64,000 bases of DNA from Nocardia amikacinitolerans NBRC 108937 (GCF_001612615.1 NZ_BDAU01000009.1:62001-126000); one strand, 5' to 3'. Positions 37,685 to 46,686 are shown, numbered from the stretch's first letter. The notes: generated from the letters alone by a model not told the origin. Numbers and translations: made by a program.

Positions 37685-38743
37685 GTGACAGACGCCGATC
37701 ACATCGCCGAACCGGACGGGGCCGACGCGCCCGGTCCGGTGGAAGCGCTGCGCGAGATCGGCTTCTGGCTCGAACGGGAACGCGCCAAGAGCTACCGGGT
37801 CAAGGCCTACCGCGGCGCCGCCGATGTGGTGGCGGGACTGTCGGCCGATGAGCTCGCCATGTACCAGGCGGCGGGGATCTGGCAGGATCTGCCGGGCATC
37901 GGACCGAAGACCGCCGCCGTCATCGCGCAGGCCTGCGCGGGTCAGGTGCCCGACTACCTGGCCGATCTGCGCCGCGCCGCCCAGCCCATCGGCGTGCCTG
38001 GCAAGCCGCTGCGCACCCGGCTGCGCGGCGACCTGCACACCCACTCCGACTGGTCCGACGGCGGCAGCCCGATCGAGGAGATGATGAGCGTCGCCGCGGC
38101 GCTCGGGCACGAATACTGCGCGCTCACCGATCATTCGCCGCGCCTGACGGTCGCCAACGGCCTGTCCGCCGAACGGCTGCGCCGCCAGCTGGACCTGGTG
38201 GCCGAGCTGAACGAGCGCTTCGCGCCGTTCCGCATCCTGACCGGCATCGAGGTCGACATCCTCGACGACGGCGCCCTCGATCAGGAGGCCGACCTGCTCG
38301 CCGAGCTGGACATCGTGGTGGCCAGCGTGCATTCGCACCTGCGTGCCGACAGCGAGACGATGACCAAGCGCATGGTGTACGCGGTCGCGAACCCGAACGT
38401 GGACGTGCTCGGCCACTGCACCGGCAGGCTCGTCACCGGTGGCCGCGGCACCCGCCCGGAATCCACCTTCGACGCCGAACTCGTCTTCGAGGCGTGCAAG
38501 CAGTACGGCACCGCCGTCGAGATCAACTGCCGCCCAGAGCGTTTGGACCCGCCGTCGCGCCTGCTGCGGCTGGCTGTCGAGATCGGCTGCCACTTCGCCG
38601 TCGACACCGACGCGCACGCGCCGGGCCAATTGGACTGGCAGGGTTATGGTTGTGAGCGCGCCGTCGCCAACGGCGTCGATCCGGACCGGGTGATCAACAC
38701 CTGGCCGGTGGAACAACTGCTCGCGTGGACGGCGTCGGCCTGA
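37685..38743 (+). CDS. PHP-domain phosphoesterase with N-terminal helix-hairpin-helix (PolX C-terminal-like)
   Basis: A 352-residue protein similar to the C-terminal part of PolX. An N-terminal HhH DNA-binding segment (about 15-100: RAKSYRVKAYRGAADVV, LPGIGPKTAAVIAQA) is followed by a PHP metal-dependent phosphoesterase with GDLHTHSDWSDGG, CALTDHSPR, GIEVDILDDG, ASVHSH, LGHCTG and DTDAHAPGQL. These supply the histidines and acids for a trinuclear metal site. It lacks the polymerase domain, so a DNA 3'-end repair role is inferred. GTG at 37685. Confidence 0.88.
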   Translation: MTDADHIAEPDGADAPGPVEALREIGFWLERERAKSYRVKAYRGAADVVAGLSADELAMYQAAGIWQDLPGIGPKTAAVIAQACAGQVPDYLADLRRAAQPIGVPGKPLRTRLRGDLHTHSDWSDGGSPIEEMMSVAAALGHEYCALTDHSPRLTVANGLSAERLRRQLDLVAELNERFAPFRILTGIEVDILDDGALDQEADLLAELDIVVASVHSHLRADSETMTKRMVYAVANPNVDVLGHCTGRLVTGGRGTRPESTFDAELVFEACKQYGTAVEINCRPERLDPPSRLLRLAVEIGCHFAVDTDAHAPGQLDWQGYGCERAVANGVDPDRVINTWPVEQLLAWTASA

Positions 38744-38843
38744 GCCGGATGGTCGGTCGATGAACGCTCGGCGAACACTCGGCGGCGACGCGGGCGAATC
38801 GCGGTGCGGCACCGCACAATGAGCGGCGAAAGGACTCTCGGGG

Positions 38844-40406
38844 GTGGGGCAAGCGTTGGACGGTTTTCCGCTCGATACCATCCTCGCGTTCATCGGTATC
38901 GTGGTGCCGCTCGCGGCATTCCTGTGGGAGTTCGTCTTCGTCGGCCGCAGGCGCCTCGGCTACCGCGTGCAGATGGACACGCCTGTCACCGGCGAGATCG
39001 GGTCGGTGTACCCCGGTGTGCTGGAGCGGCTGCATCCCGACCCCGCCGGTACCGAAGCCGAACGGCGCGAACAGCTTCGCGAGCTTTCGGTGGTGCTGGT
39101 CCGCATCGAGAACAGCGGCAACACCGCGATCTCCGAGTCGGACTATCTGTCGCCCTCCCAGCAGGTCGGCCTGCATCTGCGCTTCCCGCAGCGCCGGGTG
39201 ATCGGCATGGCCGTGACCGAGTTGAGCGATCGCGACCTGGCCCCGAGACTCGGTCCCGCGTCGGGCATCGCCATCAATGTGGAGCCCGACGGGCGCACGG
39301 GCGTCATCGATCTGCCGAAGGTGCCGCTGACCAGGAACGCGCACTACAAGATCCTGGCCATCCTGCAGCGCGGCGAGGGTAACGGCGACCGGGACGGCAA
39401 CGGCAACGATCAGGCTCCGGATCCCGTGCTGCGCGGCGACATTCGCGGCGGCAGCGTCGTCGAGACGCGCAGCCGCACCGGCATTTCCCGGGTGATGCTG
39501 CTGCTGACCGTGTTCCTGGTGTTGGTGATCATCGGGCAGTTCGTCGTCGACGCGCTCCAGCCACCGCCGCCGCCGCTCGACTGTGCCGCGGGGAAACTCA
39601 CGCTCGTCGGCTCCTCGGCGTTCGACCCGGTGATCCGCGACGCGGCGGCGCAATACGAGAAGCGCTGCACGGGAGCGGAATTCGCCTTCGACTTCGAAGG
39701 CACCGAACGAGGTCTCGACCGGGTGGCCGAAGCAGGACGGGATTCCGGGCTCCTCACGATCAGCGACGGCGCGAAAGGTCCGGGTTACACCGCGCTGCAA
39801 GCTCGTCCGCTCGCTCTCTCGCTGTTCGCCGTCGTCGTGCACCGCGACCTCGGCATCACCGACCTCACCGTCGCCCAGGTCAGGGATCTCTATCAGGGTC
39901 GAATCACCAACTGGCGGGAGGTGGGCGGTCCTGACGTGCCCGTCGTGCTGATCGATCGGGCACCGGGATCGGGCACCCGGGTGATCTTCGAGGAGGCGCT
40001 GCTCGGCGGCGCGCAACCGGCCCGCCCGCACCGCAGCTGCACCGCCATCAAGGACACCGCGGGCACCTACTGCGATGTGCCGGTCACCAAGGACATGCAC
40101 AAGGCGGTCGGGGAGATTCCCGGCGCGATCGGCTATTCGGAGCTGTCCGAGGCGCGCAGGGCCGACATGCGGGTGCTCACGCTCGGTGGCGTCGCGCCGG
40201 GACGGCAGGGCGCGATCGATCGGTCTTATCCGTTCTGGGGCGTCGAATACGCGTACAGCAACGGCGATCTGCCCGGTGATTCGCTCGCGGCGAGCTTCCT
40301 CCATTACCTGACCGCGGACGTGGGCGCGGAAGTGCTTCGCGCGCACGGCAACGAGCCGTGTGCCAGCGATCTGCTCGAACCAGGTCGCTGCACTCCGGCC
40401 CGATGA
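38844..40406 (+). CDS. Membrane-tethered PstS-like substrate-binding sensor
   Basis: A 520-residue protein with an unusual order. A membrane helix (about 12-32) is followed by a positive-inside RRRLGYR, and a cytoplasmic domain (about 35-185) contains VLVRIENSGNTAISESDYL. A second helix (about 214-235, MLLLTVFLVLVIIGQFVV) and a polyproline linker lead to an extracytoplasmic PBP domain (about 245-515). That domain has LTLVGSSAFDPV, VAQVRDLYQGRITNWREVGG and APGSGTR, as in phosphate-binding PstS. No pst transport genes are nearby. It is best read as a sensor or tethered receptor; function unknown. GTG at 38844 has AAAGGA upstream. Confidence 0.75.
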   Translation: MGQALDGFPLDTILAFIGIVVPLAAFLWEFVFVGRRRLGYRVQMDTPVTGEIGSVYPGVLERLHPDPAGTEAERREQLRELSVVLVRIENSGNTAISESDYLSPSQQVGLHLRFPQRRVIGMAVTELSDRDLAPRLGPASGIAINVEPDGRTGVIDLPKVPLTRNAHYKILAILQRGEGNGDRDGNGNDQAPDPVLRGDIRGGSVVETRSRTGISRVMLLLTVFLVLVIIGQFVVDALQPPPPPLDCAAGKLTLVGSSAFDPVIRDAAAQYEKRCTGAEFAFDFEGTERGLDRVAEAGRDSGLLTISDGAKGPGYTALQARPLALSLFAVVVHRDLGITDLTVAQVRDLYQGRITNWREVGGPDVPVVLIDRAPGSGTRVIFEEALLGGAQPARPHRSCTAIKDTAGTYCDVPVTKDMHKAVGEIPGAIGYSELSEARRADMRVLTLGGVAPGRQGAIDRSYPFWGVEYAYSNGDLPGDSLAASFLHYLTADVGAEVLRAHGNEPCASDLLEPGRCTPAR

Positions 40407-40436
40407 GCCGGTCGCGACACGGTGCGGGGTTGCCGC

Positions 40437-40622
40437 TCAGGGTGTTTCGGTGTTGCTGAAACAGTAGGCGGCAGCCGCGAGGTATTGGCGACAGTCCGGC
40501 CCGTGCCCCGCGTGGACGCTGCGTAGGAACTGCGCGAGTTCCATGTCCAGGTCGGTCGGTTCGATTCCGCAGTCTCTGTGCTGAGTGCTCCACAGATCCC
40601 GCTTGTCCTGGGATGTCTGCAT
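40437..40622 (-). CDS. Small protein of unknown function (61 aa)
   Basis: Minus-strand ORF starting MQTSQDKRDLWSTQHRDCG and ending YCFSNTETP. The start is supported by GGAGGT six bases upstream of ATG at 40622. It is soluble, mildly acidic, with three cysteines and no membrane helix. Not recognised as a named family. Located 73 bases from the glycogen-debranching gene on the same strand; it may be a separate transcript. Confidence 0.5.
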   Translation of the reverse strand: MQTSQDKRDLWSTQHRDCGIEPTDLDMELAQFLRSVHAGHGPDCRQYLAAAAYCFSNTETP

Positions 40623-40695
40623 CGTGCACCTCCAGCCCGCGACACTGCGTTGCGGGATGCCCGATTCCCGTGCGCGGGCCGTTGTCATGAGCGTT

Positions 40696-42831
40696 TCACA
40701 GCGTGATCAGTTGCCAATCGTCCGGCAGTCGTGCCGCGTGAATCTGATGACCCTCCGCTTCCAGATCGACGCTGACGTCGCCGAGGCGCAGCGCGGTGAG
40801 AGTCACCCGGCCCCAGGACTGGGGCAGTCGCGGCCGCACCGTCAGCGTGCGATGCGGCACATCGGGATTCAGGCCGAGGAAGGCACGCACCAACAGCAGC
40901 GGCGCGGCGCTCGCCCACGCCTGCGGCGAGCAGGACGTGGGGTAGGGCACCGGTACCGCGAACCGGGAGCGCGGGAATCCGCAGAACAACTCGGGCAGGC
41001 GCCCGTCGAAAGCCTTCGCGGCGTCCAGCAATCCGGTGGCCAGCCTGGTGGCCAGCTTCGTCGCGCCTGGCACGTGCTCGTAGCGAAGCAGACCGGCGAC
41101 GGCGATCGCGGTGTCGTGCGGCCAGACCGAGCCGCAGTGGTAACTCATCGGGTTGTAGGCGCCCATGTTGGAGGCAAGGGTGCGCAGCCCGAATCCGGTG
41201 TCCATCTCCTCCTTGGCCAGTTGACGCACCAGTTCCTCGGCGTGCTCGTCGCTGGCGATACCCGCCCAGAGACAGTGCGCCGCATTGCTGGTCAGCGCGT
41301 CGACGTGGCGTTTGGTGCCGTCCAGCGCGACCGCGTACCAGCCGCGATCCGGCATCCAGAACTGTTCGGTGAACTTGCCGCGCAGTTCGGCCGCCCGCTC
41401 GCGCAGGCGCCCGGCCAGGCGCATCTCGTCGAAGGCTTCGGCCAGTTCGGCCCTGGCGAGCAGGGCGGCGTGCACATAGCCCTGCACCTCGCACAGCGCG
41501 ATCGGAGCCTCGGCGAGATGTCCTCCCGCGTCGTTGATTCCGTCGTAGCTGTCCTTCCAGCCCTGGTTGATCAGACCGCGATCGGTGGCGCGACGGTACT
41601 CGACGAAACCGTCGCCGTCGCGGTCGCCGTACTCGGTGATCCATTCCAGTGCCGCGTCGGCGGCGGGCAGCAAGTCCTCGATCGCCGCCGGATCCGCGCC
41701 CCACCGATGGCATTCGGCGAGCAGCATCACGAACAGCGGTGTGGCGTCGGCGGTTCCGTAGTAGATGTTGCCGCCGAGCACCTGCCCGCCCGATGGGCCG
41801 CGCCGCATCTCGTGCATGATCCGGCCCGGCTCTTCTTCGTTGAGCGGATTCAGTTCCTGCCCTTGCAGTTCCGCCAGCTGTTGCAGCGTGCCGAGAGCCA
41901 GGTCGACGGCGAGCGGCAACGCCATCCACGCCGTGAGCAGGCTGTCGCGCCCGAACAGCGTCATGAACCACGGCGCGCCCGCCGCGACGAACGGTCTGCT
42001 CTCACCGGTGTCGTCGTGGATCTGCAGCGCGCCCAGATCGCTCTCGGTACGGCGCAGCACCTGGGTGAGCACCGGGTCCGCCGAGGAGATGTCGGTGGCG
42101 GTGTCGCGCCACGCCGCGATCTTGCGGCACGGTGCGCTGAAACCCATGTGCTCGCCGGGCGTGAGCGGCATCTGCACCTGCTGGTTGCCCAACGTCGGCT
42201 GCGCGATGACCTCGGTCTGCCACTTGCCGCCGACCGGAACGACGACCCGCCACACCAGTGTGCCGGGCAGCACCGAGGGTTCCACGGTGGCCGAGATAGT
42301 GATACCCCGCATCCGGTCGGAGCGATCGTGCAGCAGCAGTTCGCTCTCGGCGACGGTCACATCGGCGCGCAGATGTCCCGCGCGTCCCTCCTTGACCGCG
42401 AACAGGTCGACGAAATCCGCGTCGACGTGCAGCTCCAAGGTGACCGCGGTGGGTTCGCGGCCCATGTTCTCCAAGGTGAGCAGCTCGTGCATGCCGTCGG
42501 CGACGATGCGCTCGCGCACGACGAGCAGGGTGCTGTCGGCCAGCCCGGCATGCGGCGGCCTGCGCATGACGAATCGCGCGATGAACGCCTCCGGGCTGAG
42601 GACCGACAGCGGCTCCGCCGGTCTGCCGTCGACGAGCAGTTCCCACCGCGAGAGGACGCGCGCGTCCCGGAAGAACAGCCCGTGCGGGCGGCCGGGCTCG
42701 ACGTCGCCGAGCCGGTTGGACAGGCAGAAGGTGCCACCTTCCACCAAGGTCACCGACCCGGCTCCGCCGAAGCCCGCGGGTTCACCCGAGTTGAGCGGCG
42801 CGGGGCCGCTCGCGGCGGAGGCTCCCGTCAC
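40696..42831 (-). CDS. Amylo-alpha-1,6-glucosidase-type glycogen debranching enzyme
   Basis: Predicted glycogen or maltooligosaccharide debranching glucosidase of 711 residues. An N-terminal bacterial GDE beta-domain (about 15-215: TFCLSNRLGDVEPGRPHGLFFRDARVL) precedes an alpha/alpha-toroid with APWFMTLFGRDSLLTAWMALP, the acidic stretch LNEEEPGRIMHEMRRG, FVEYRRATDRGLINQGWKDS, and NPMSYHCGSVWPHDTAIA. GTG at 42831 overlaps the stop of the upstream glycosyltransferase (GTGA). The longer open frame upstream is the glycosyltransferase shadow. Confidence 0.9.
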   Translation of the reverse strand: MTGASAASGPAPLNSGEPAGFGGAGSVTLVEGGTFCLSNRLGDVEPGRPHGLFFRDARVLSRWELLVDGRPAEPLSVLSPEAFIARFVMRRPPHAGLADSTLLVVRERIVADGMHELLTLENMGREPTAVTLELHVDADFVDLFAVKEGRAGHLRADVTVAESELLLHDRSDRMRGITISATVEPSVLPGTLVWRVVVPVGGKWQTEVIAQPTLGNQQVQMPLTPGEHMGFSAPCRKIAAWRDTATDISSADPVLTQVLRRTESDLGALQIHDDTGESRPFVAAGAPWFMTLFGRDSLLTAWMALPLAVDLALGTLQQLAELQGQELNPLNEEEPGRIMHEMRRGPSGGQVLGGNIYYGTADATPLFVMLLAECHRWGADPAAIEDLLPAADAALEWITEYGDRDGDGFVEYRRATDRGLINQGWKDSYDGINDAGGHLAEAPIALCEVQGYVHAALLARAELAEAFDEMRLAGRLRERAAELRGKFTEQFWMPDRGWYAVALDGTKRHVDALTSNAAHCLWAGIASDEHAEELVRQLAKEEMDTGFGLRTLASNMGAYNPMSYHCGSVWPHDTAIAVAGLLRYEHVPGATKLATRLATGLLDAAKAFDGRLPELFCGFPRSRFAVPVPYPTSCSPQAWASAAPLLLVRAFLGLNPDVPHRTLTVRPRLPQSWGRVTLTALRLGDVSVDLEAEGHQIHAARLPDDWQLITL

Positions 42832-44015
42832 GCGAGCCTGCCCGCGACCGCGACGGGCACGGTGGGCTCGGCGACACGGGTGGCGACCCGGTTCTTCGGC
42901 CGCAGCAGCTTGCGGTAGACCTGCTCGTAGCCGCGGCCCGCGCCGTCGGCGCCGAAGTTCGCCTCGACGTGGGCCCGGCACGCCGCCGGATCCATCGTCT
43001 GCACCTCGGCGATCGCCGCGGTCAATTCGGCGGGATCGTCGCAGATGCGTCCGGTGACGCCGTCGACGACCACCTCTTCGACCGCGCCGCCGCGCAGCGC
43101 GACCACCGGTGTGCCGCACACCATCGATTCGATCATCACCATGCCGAAGGGTTCCTCCCAGCGGATCGGGAACAGCAGGCAGCGCGCACCGGCGAGCAGC
43201 TTGCGCTTGGCCTTGGCGTCGGCCATCCCGAAGACGTGATCGCGGTCGGTGAGCAGCGGGCGCACCTTCTCTTCGAAGTACGCCAGCTCAGGTGGTTCGC
43301 TGCACTTGCCAGCCAGGATGAGTGGAATTCCGGCGGCGTGCGCGGCCTCCAGCGCCAGGTGCGGCGCCTTGCACTCGTTGAACCGGCCGAGGAACAGCGC
43401 GTAGTCCTCTTTCTCGGTCTGGAACGGCCAGTCCGCCACCTGCAGCGCGTTGTGCACCCGCCCGGCCCAGTGCAGGTCGGGGGCGAGCGCGCGCTGGCGG
43501 TCGCTGATCGCGACGAGCGACACCTCGTCGCCGAGCGCCTGGTAGTACCGGTAGCAGTCGTCCTGCACTGGTCCGTGCACGGTCACCACGGTGGGCAGTC
43601 CGAGGCCGTAGTACGCCGGTGCGTTGAGCGGACCGGCGAAGGTGTGGTCGTGCACGAGATCGACGCCGTGTGTCGCGTGCAGGCGTTCGATCGCCCTTCG
43701 CGCCTTCAGCGCGTGCACCACCTCGGGGAACGGATCGCCGAGGCGTTCGGGCAGTGCCCGATCCCAGAGGGGAACGAAGCGAGCCTTGGTACCCGGCTCG
43801 CCCGCACCGAACAGCGTCACATCATGGCCACGCGCTACCAACGAATCGACCAGATCGGCGACTACCGCCTCGACGCCGCCGTAAGCCTTCGGCGGCACGT
43901 CGAAATAGGGCGGAACAACCATGGCAATGCGGAATCGGGTACCAGGGTGATCGATCGAGAGAAGATCCGAAGCCACACGCTGCGCCGAAACCGGCGCCGA
44001 GAACACTGCGCTCAT
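42828..44015 (-). CDS. GT4-family glycosyltransferase
   Basis: A retaining GT-B glycosyltransferase of 395 residues. The N-terminal Rossmann domain starts RFRIAMVVPPYFDVPPKAYG, with GGVEAVVADLVDSLVARGHDV. The C-terminal donor-binding domain has FLGRFNECKAPHLALEAA and the E-x7-E signature WEEPFGMVMIESMVCGTPVVAL. Acceptor unknown; pairing with a debranching-type glucosidase suggests alpha-glucan or trehalose-related polymers. ATG at 44015 follows GGAAGGAGGG. The 289 bases beyond, to 44304, contain its promoter and nothing else I can name. Confidence 0.88.
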   Translation of the reverse strand: MSAVFSAPVSAQRVASDLLSIDHPGTRFRIAMVVPPYFDVPPKAYGGVEAVVADLVDSLVARGHDVTLFGAGEPGTKARFVPLWDRALPERLGDPFPEVVHALKARRAIERLHATHGVDLVHDHTFAGPLNAPAYYGLGLPTVVTVHGPVQDDCYRYYQALGDEVSLVAISDRQRALAPDLHWAGRVHNALQVADWPFQTEKEDYALFLGRFNECKAPHLALEAAHAAGIPLILAGKCSEPPELAYFEEKVRPLLTDRDHVFGMADAKAKRKLLAGARCLLFPIRWEEPFGMVMIESMVCGTPVVALRGGAVEEVVVDGVTGRICDDPAELTAAIAEVQTMDPAACRAHVEANFGADGAGRGYEQVYRKLLRPKNRVATRVAEPTVPVAVAGRLA

Positions 44016-44304
44016 GACCCTCCTTCCAGGGACACAACCATTGCACTCGCATCCACCCAGCACACCGATGCGCCGGGTGCCTAACGTGGTGGCCGCCGCC
44101 GGCGGAGGTGGAGCGAGAACTTCACCGCCGTCCATGGGGCTTGGTTGGCCTGTCACAGTGGAACGTGTCAGGGGAGGCCGAAGGGGTTGTACCTCGTTTG
44201 GCGAGGCTCAAACCAAGCTGTTGCTGGAAATCTTCTTCGATCCGTTATCGTACCGATAGTTCCGTCTCGAATTTGTGCTTATCGGCAGCGGTTTTTTCGG
44301 ATCT

Positions 44305-45393
44305 TTAGGCGCTCTCCACAAAAATCTTTCCATGCCCGTCGGGCGTAGCGAACTCCAGCAAACTTACAGCTTCCGCTCGGAGGGCGGCCTCGTCCGCGGC
44401 CGAGAGTGGATGCCACGGCGTGATGCGCACGGTGTCGTCCTCCAGCGCCCAGCGGCCGTGCACGAATCCGTCGACGAGGTACACGGGCACGCCCGCCGAG
44501 GCTTCCTTCGCGGTGCGCTGGCGGTCCTCCTCGCTGATCATCCTGCGGCGGTCCTTGTGGCCGAGCAGCGCGTTGTCGAAGGCGGGCAGGAAGCGCACGG
44601 GGACGTCGAGATCCGGATCGGCAAGTGGCGCGTCCGGCAGATCGAACAGCACGCGGTGCCGGTCGTCGGTGTAGACCACCAGCTCCGAGCGCATCTCGTC
44701 GACCACCTCGGCGAGGCGGGTGATGCCCGCCCATGCCTGCATGTCCGCGACGGTCGCCGGACCGAAGGCGGCGAGATAGCGCCGGATGAGCGTGGCCGGG
44801 TCGGGCTCGGCCATCGGCGCGCCGATCCACTCCTCGGCCAGACCCACGGTGACGTAGCGGTTGCGCCACCGGCCCCACGTCCCCGTTTCCGGGCCGTGCG
44901 CCAGCGGGACCAGCAGTTCGACGGTCTCGGCGAGCCTGCGGACGTGCCGGTCCGGGAACCGATCGGCGAGCAGCTTGCCGAAGTCGCTGCGGCTCAACTG
45001 CTTTCCGGCAAGCAGCTCGCGGCCCGCCGCGGCGAGCGCGGCCAGATCGATGCCGTCGATCTCCTCGCGGTAGTACGCGGCTTTGAGCGCCGCGTCGACC
45101 ACCGGCTGCACGGTGGGGCGCAGCCAGCGGAAGTCGGCGCTGTCGGCCAGGTGCACGGTGCGGCGAATCATGGTGGAGCGCACCAGCTCTCGATCACGCA
45201 GCAGCGCGGCGAGATCGTCGTGCCGGAACTCGGCCAAGCGCGTCCACAGGCCGATGTAGGGCCAGTTGGGTTCCTGGCCCTGCACCGCTACGAGGTGCCT
45301 GACGAGCTCGAACGGCGTCAGATCCACCCGCTCGACCAGCTTCTGGCGCAGCAGCAGGGTCCGGTTCAGCTCGCGTAGCGATAGTTCCGTCAT
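44305..45393 (-). CDS. AlkZ/YcaQ-like winged-helix (HTH_42) protein
   Basis: A 362-residue member of the winged-helix family that includes the DNA glycosylases AlkZ and AlkX (YcaQ), which open interstrand crosslinks or remove bulky alkyl adducts. It has the N-terminal LVAVQGQEPNWPYIGLWTRL, where QGQ corresponds to the catalytic QxQ motif, and STMIRRTVHLADSADFRWLRP. The C-terminal part has VRFLPAFDNALLGHKDRRRM and VDGFVHGRWALE. ATG at 45393. Possible antibiotic-damage repair; activity is inferred from the motif only. Confidence 0.78.
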   Translation of the reverse strand: MTELSLRELNRTLLLRQKLVERVDLTPFELVRHLVAVQGQEPNWPYIGLWTRLAEFRHDDLAALLRDRELVRSTMIRRTVHLADSADFRWLRPTVQPVVDAALKAAYYREEIDGIDLAALAAAGRELLAGKQLSRSDFGKLLADRFPDRHVRRLAETVELLVPLAHGPETGTWGRWRNRYVTVGLAEEWIGAPMAEPDPATLIRRYLAAFGPATVADMQAWAGITRLAEVVDEMRSELVVYTDDRHRVLFDLPDAPLADPDLDVPVRFLPAFDNALLGHKDRRRMISEEDRQRTAKEASAGVPVYLVDGFVHGRWALEDDTVRITPWHPLSAADEAALRAEAVSLLEFATPDGHGKIFVESA

Positions 45394-45452
45394 GACCCCA
45401 TCCTGGCCGAGGGCACCGACAATCCGACCGGTCCGTCCCGCTCGTCGCCCCG

Positions 45453-45893
45453 TCAGACCGGCTCGGGCCGCATGCGCAGCGGCACGCCGATCCGGTTCCA
45501 CATGTTGATCATCGCGGTGAGGGCGACCAGGCCCGCCCGCGCGCCCTCCTCGAAGTGTTTCTCCACCTCGGCCCAGATCTCGTCGCTCACGCCGTGCACG
45601 TCCAGGCGGGTCACGGCTTCGGCGTAGGCCAGCGCGGCCCGCTCGGCGTCGGTGTAGAGCTCCGACTCGCGCCAGGCGTCGAGCTGGTAGATGCGCTTCT
45701 CGGTCTCGCCCGCCAGCCGTGCGTCGGTGGTGTGCATGTCGATGCAGAACAGGCACCCGTTCATCTGGGAGGCTCGGATCTTCACCAGTTCCCGCACCAC
45801 CGGGTCCAGCGGGCCGCGTTGGATCGCGCCCTCGGCGGCGATCCATGCCTGGTAGATCTCGGGCGCGAACTGCGGCAGCTTCATCCGTGACAT
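45453..45893 (-). CDS. Carboxymuconolactone decarboxylase / AhpD-like protein
   Basis: A 146-residue all-helical AhpD-fold protein with the redox motif MNGCLFCIDMHTTDARLAGE (CxxC plus histidine), typical of alkylhydroperoxidase-like members of the CMD family, and LDAWRESELYTDAERAALAYAEA. ATG at 45893 follows AAAGGA. The promoter region matches the ECF41 sigma consensus (45935-45961), and ECF41 factors usually control a CMD, oxidoreductase or epimerase gene. It is therefore the probable target of the sigma factor encoded at 18048. Confidence 0.9.
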   Translation of the reverse strand: MSRMKLPQFAPEIYQAWIAAEGAIQRGPLDPVVRELVKIRASQMNGCLFCIDMHTTDARLAGETEKRIYQLDAWRESELYTDAERAALAYAEAVTRLDVHGVSDEIWAEVEKHFEEGARAGLVALTAMINMWNRIGVPLRMRPEPV

Positions 45894-45934
45894 GCGCTCG
45901 TCCTTTCGTCGAGAATTCGCCTTACACCAACAAA

Positions 45935-45961
45935 GACGGAACGGCGCCGAGAAACGTGACA
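45935..45961 (-). promoter_or_regulatory. ECF41-type promoter of the CMD gene
   Basis: On the minus strand TGTCACG (45961-45955), exactly 16 bases, then CGTC (45938-45935). The published ECF41 consensus is TGTCACA-N16/17-CGTC. It lies about 40 bases upstream of the CMD start codon. Confidence 0.75.
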
Positions 45962-46085
45962 TCGCACGGGCTTCGGACCCGGCCGGTGCGTGTCCTCGCG
46001 CGGCGGGCGGACTCGCCGACTTGTAGGGTTCATGGCGAGCCGGAGGGTGTCCGGTGGGATGCGACGCAGGGAAGGGACGGCGGGG

Positions 46086-46607
46086 ATGTCGAACGCATCG
46101 GTCGAGGTGCTGCTCGATGACTTCGAGAACAAGGACAAGTGGGAGCTCGCGGGGGACGGGGCGGGCCGCACGCACCTCACCACGTTCGCCGAGGGCGCGC
46201 CGAGCAAGACGCCCGGCGTCTACGCCGACGGTGTCGCGGGCGAGGATCACCGGGCGCTCGTGCTGCTGGTCAAGTCGGCGGAGAACGACCTCGAGGTCGA
46301 GCTCGTCGCCAAGCCCGGACAGTCGTTCTCGATCGCCGGCCGGCTGGCGGTGGTGAACCTGTGGGTGCGCTCGCCGCACGCGTCGATCCGGGTGTCCGCG
46401 CGCCTCGGCGGCGAACAGGGTGAGCGAGAGTTGGTGCTCGGCGACATCACCGCGGGCCCGGACTGGCAGCACCTCGGTCACGAGCCCGCCGACGCGATCG
46501 CCGACGCCGACCTGCTTGCGCTGAAGATCCGGCTCACCGACGTCGTCAAGCGGGAAGGGGAGGTCATGATCCTGCTGGACGACCTGACCGCCCGAACCGC
46601 GGTGTAA
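46086..46607 (+). CDS. Hypothetical beta-sandwich protein (173 aa)
   Basis: Not firmly recognised. The sequence starts MSNASVEVLLDDFENKDKW and ends VMILLDDLTARTAV. The DDFE...DDL framing and alternating beta-strand pattern (FSIAGRLAVVNLWVRSP, IRVSARLGG) resemble carbohydrate-binding jelly-roll domains and, distantly, the spirochaete FlaA-type domain. No signal peptide and no cysteines are visible. ATG at 46086 follows AAGGGA at eight bases. It is convergent with kdpC across a strong terminator, so it is a separate unit from kdp. Confidence 0.6.
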   Translation: MSNASVEVLLDDFENKDKWELAGDGAGRTHLTTFAEGAPSKTPGVYADGVAGEDHRALVLLVKSAENDLEVELVAKPGQSFSIAGRLAVVNLWVRSPHASIRVSARLGGEQGERELVLGDITAGPDWQHLGHEPADAIADADLLALKIRLTDVVKREGEVMILLDDLTARTAV

Positions 46608-46648
46608 CCGAGCATATTTCGTACTGGGCGGTGGATGGTCCCACCGCA

Positions 46649-46686
46649 CGAAGGCAGCCCCGGCACTCGGCGCGGGGCTGCCTTCG
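46649..46686. terminator. Bidirectional terminator before kdpC end
   Basis: CGAAGGCAGCCCC (46649-46661) and GGGGCTGCCTTCG (46674-46686) form a perfect 13-pair stem followed by TTTC on the plus strand. It serves both the hypothetical gene and kdpC. Confidence 0.85.

Noticed and set aside
40585..42918. A 777-residue plus-strand open frame opposite the debranching enzyme
   Set aside because: Gln/His/Arg-rich antisense product; the minus-strand gene is supported by family motifs and a coupled start.
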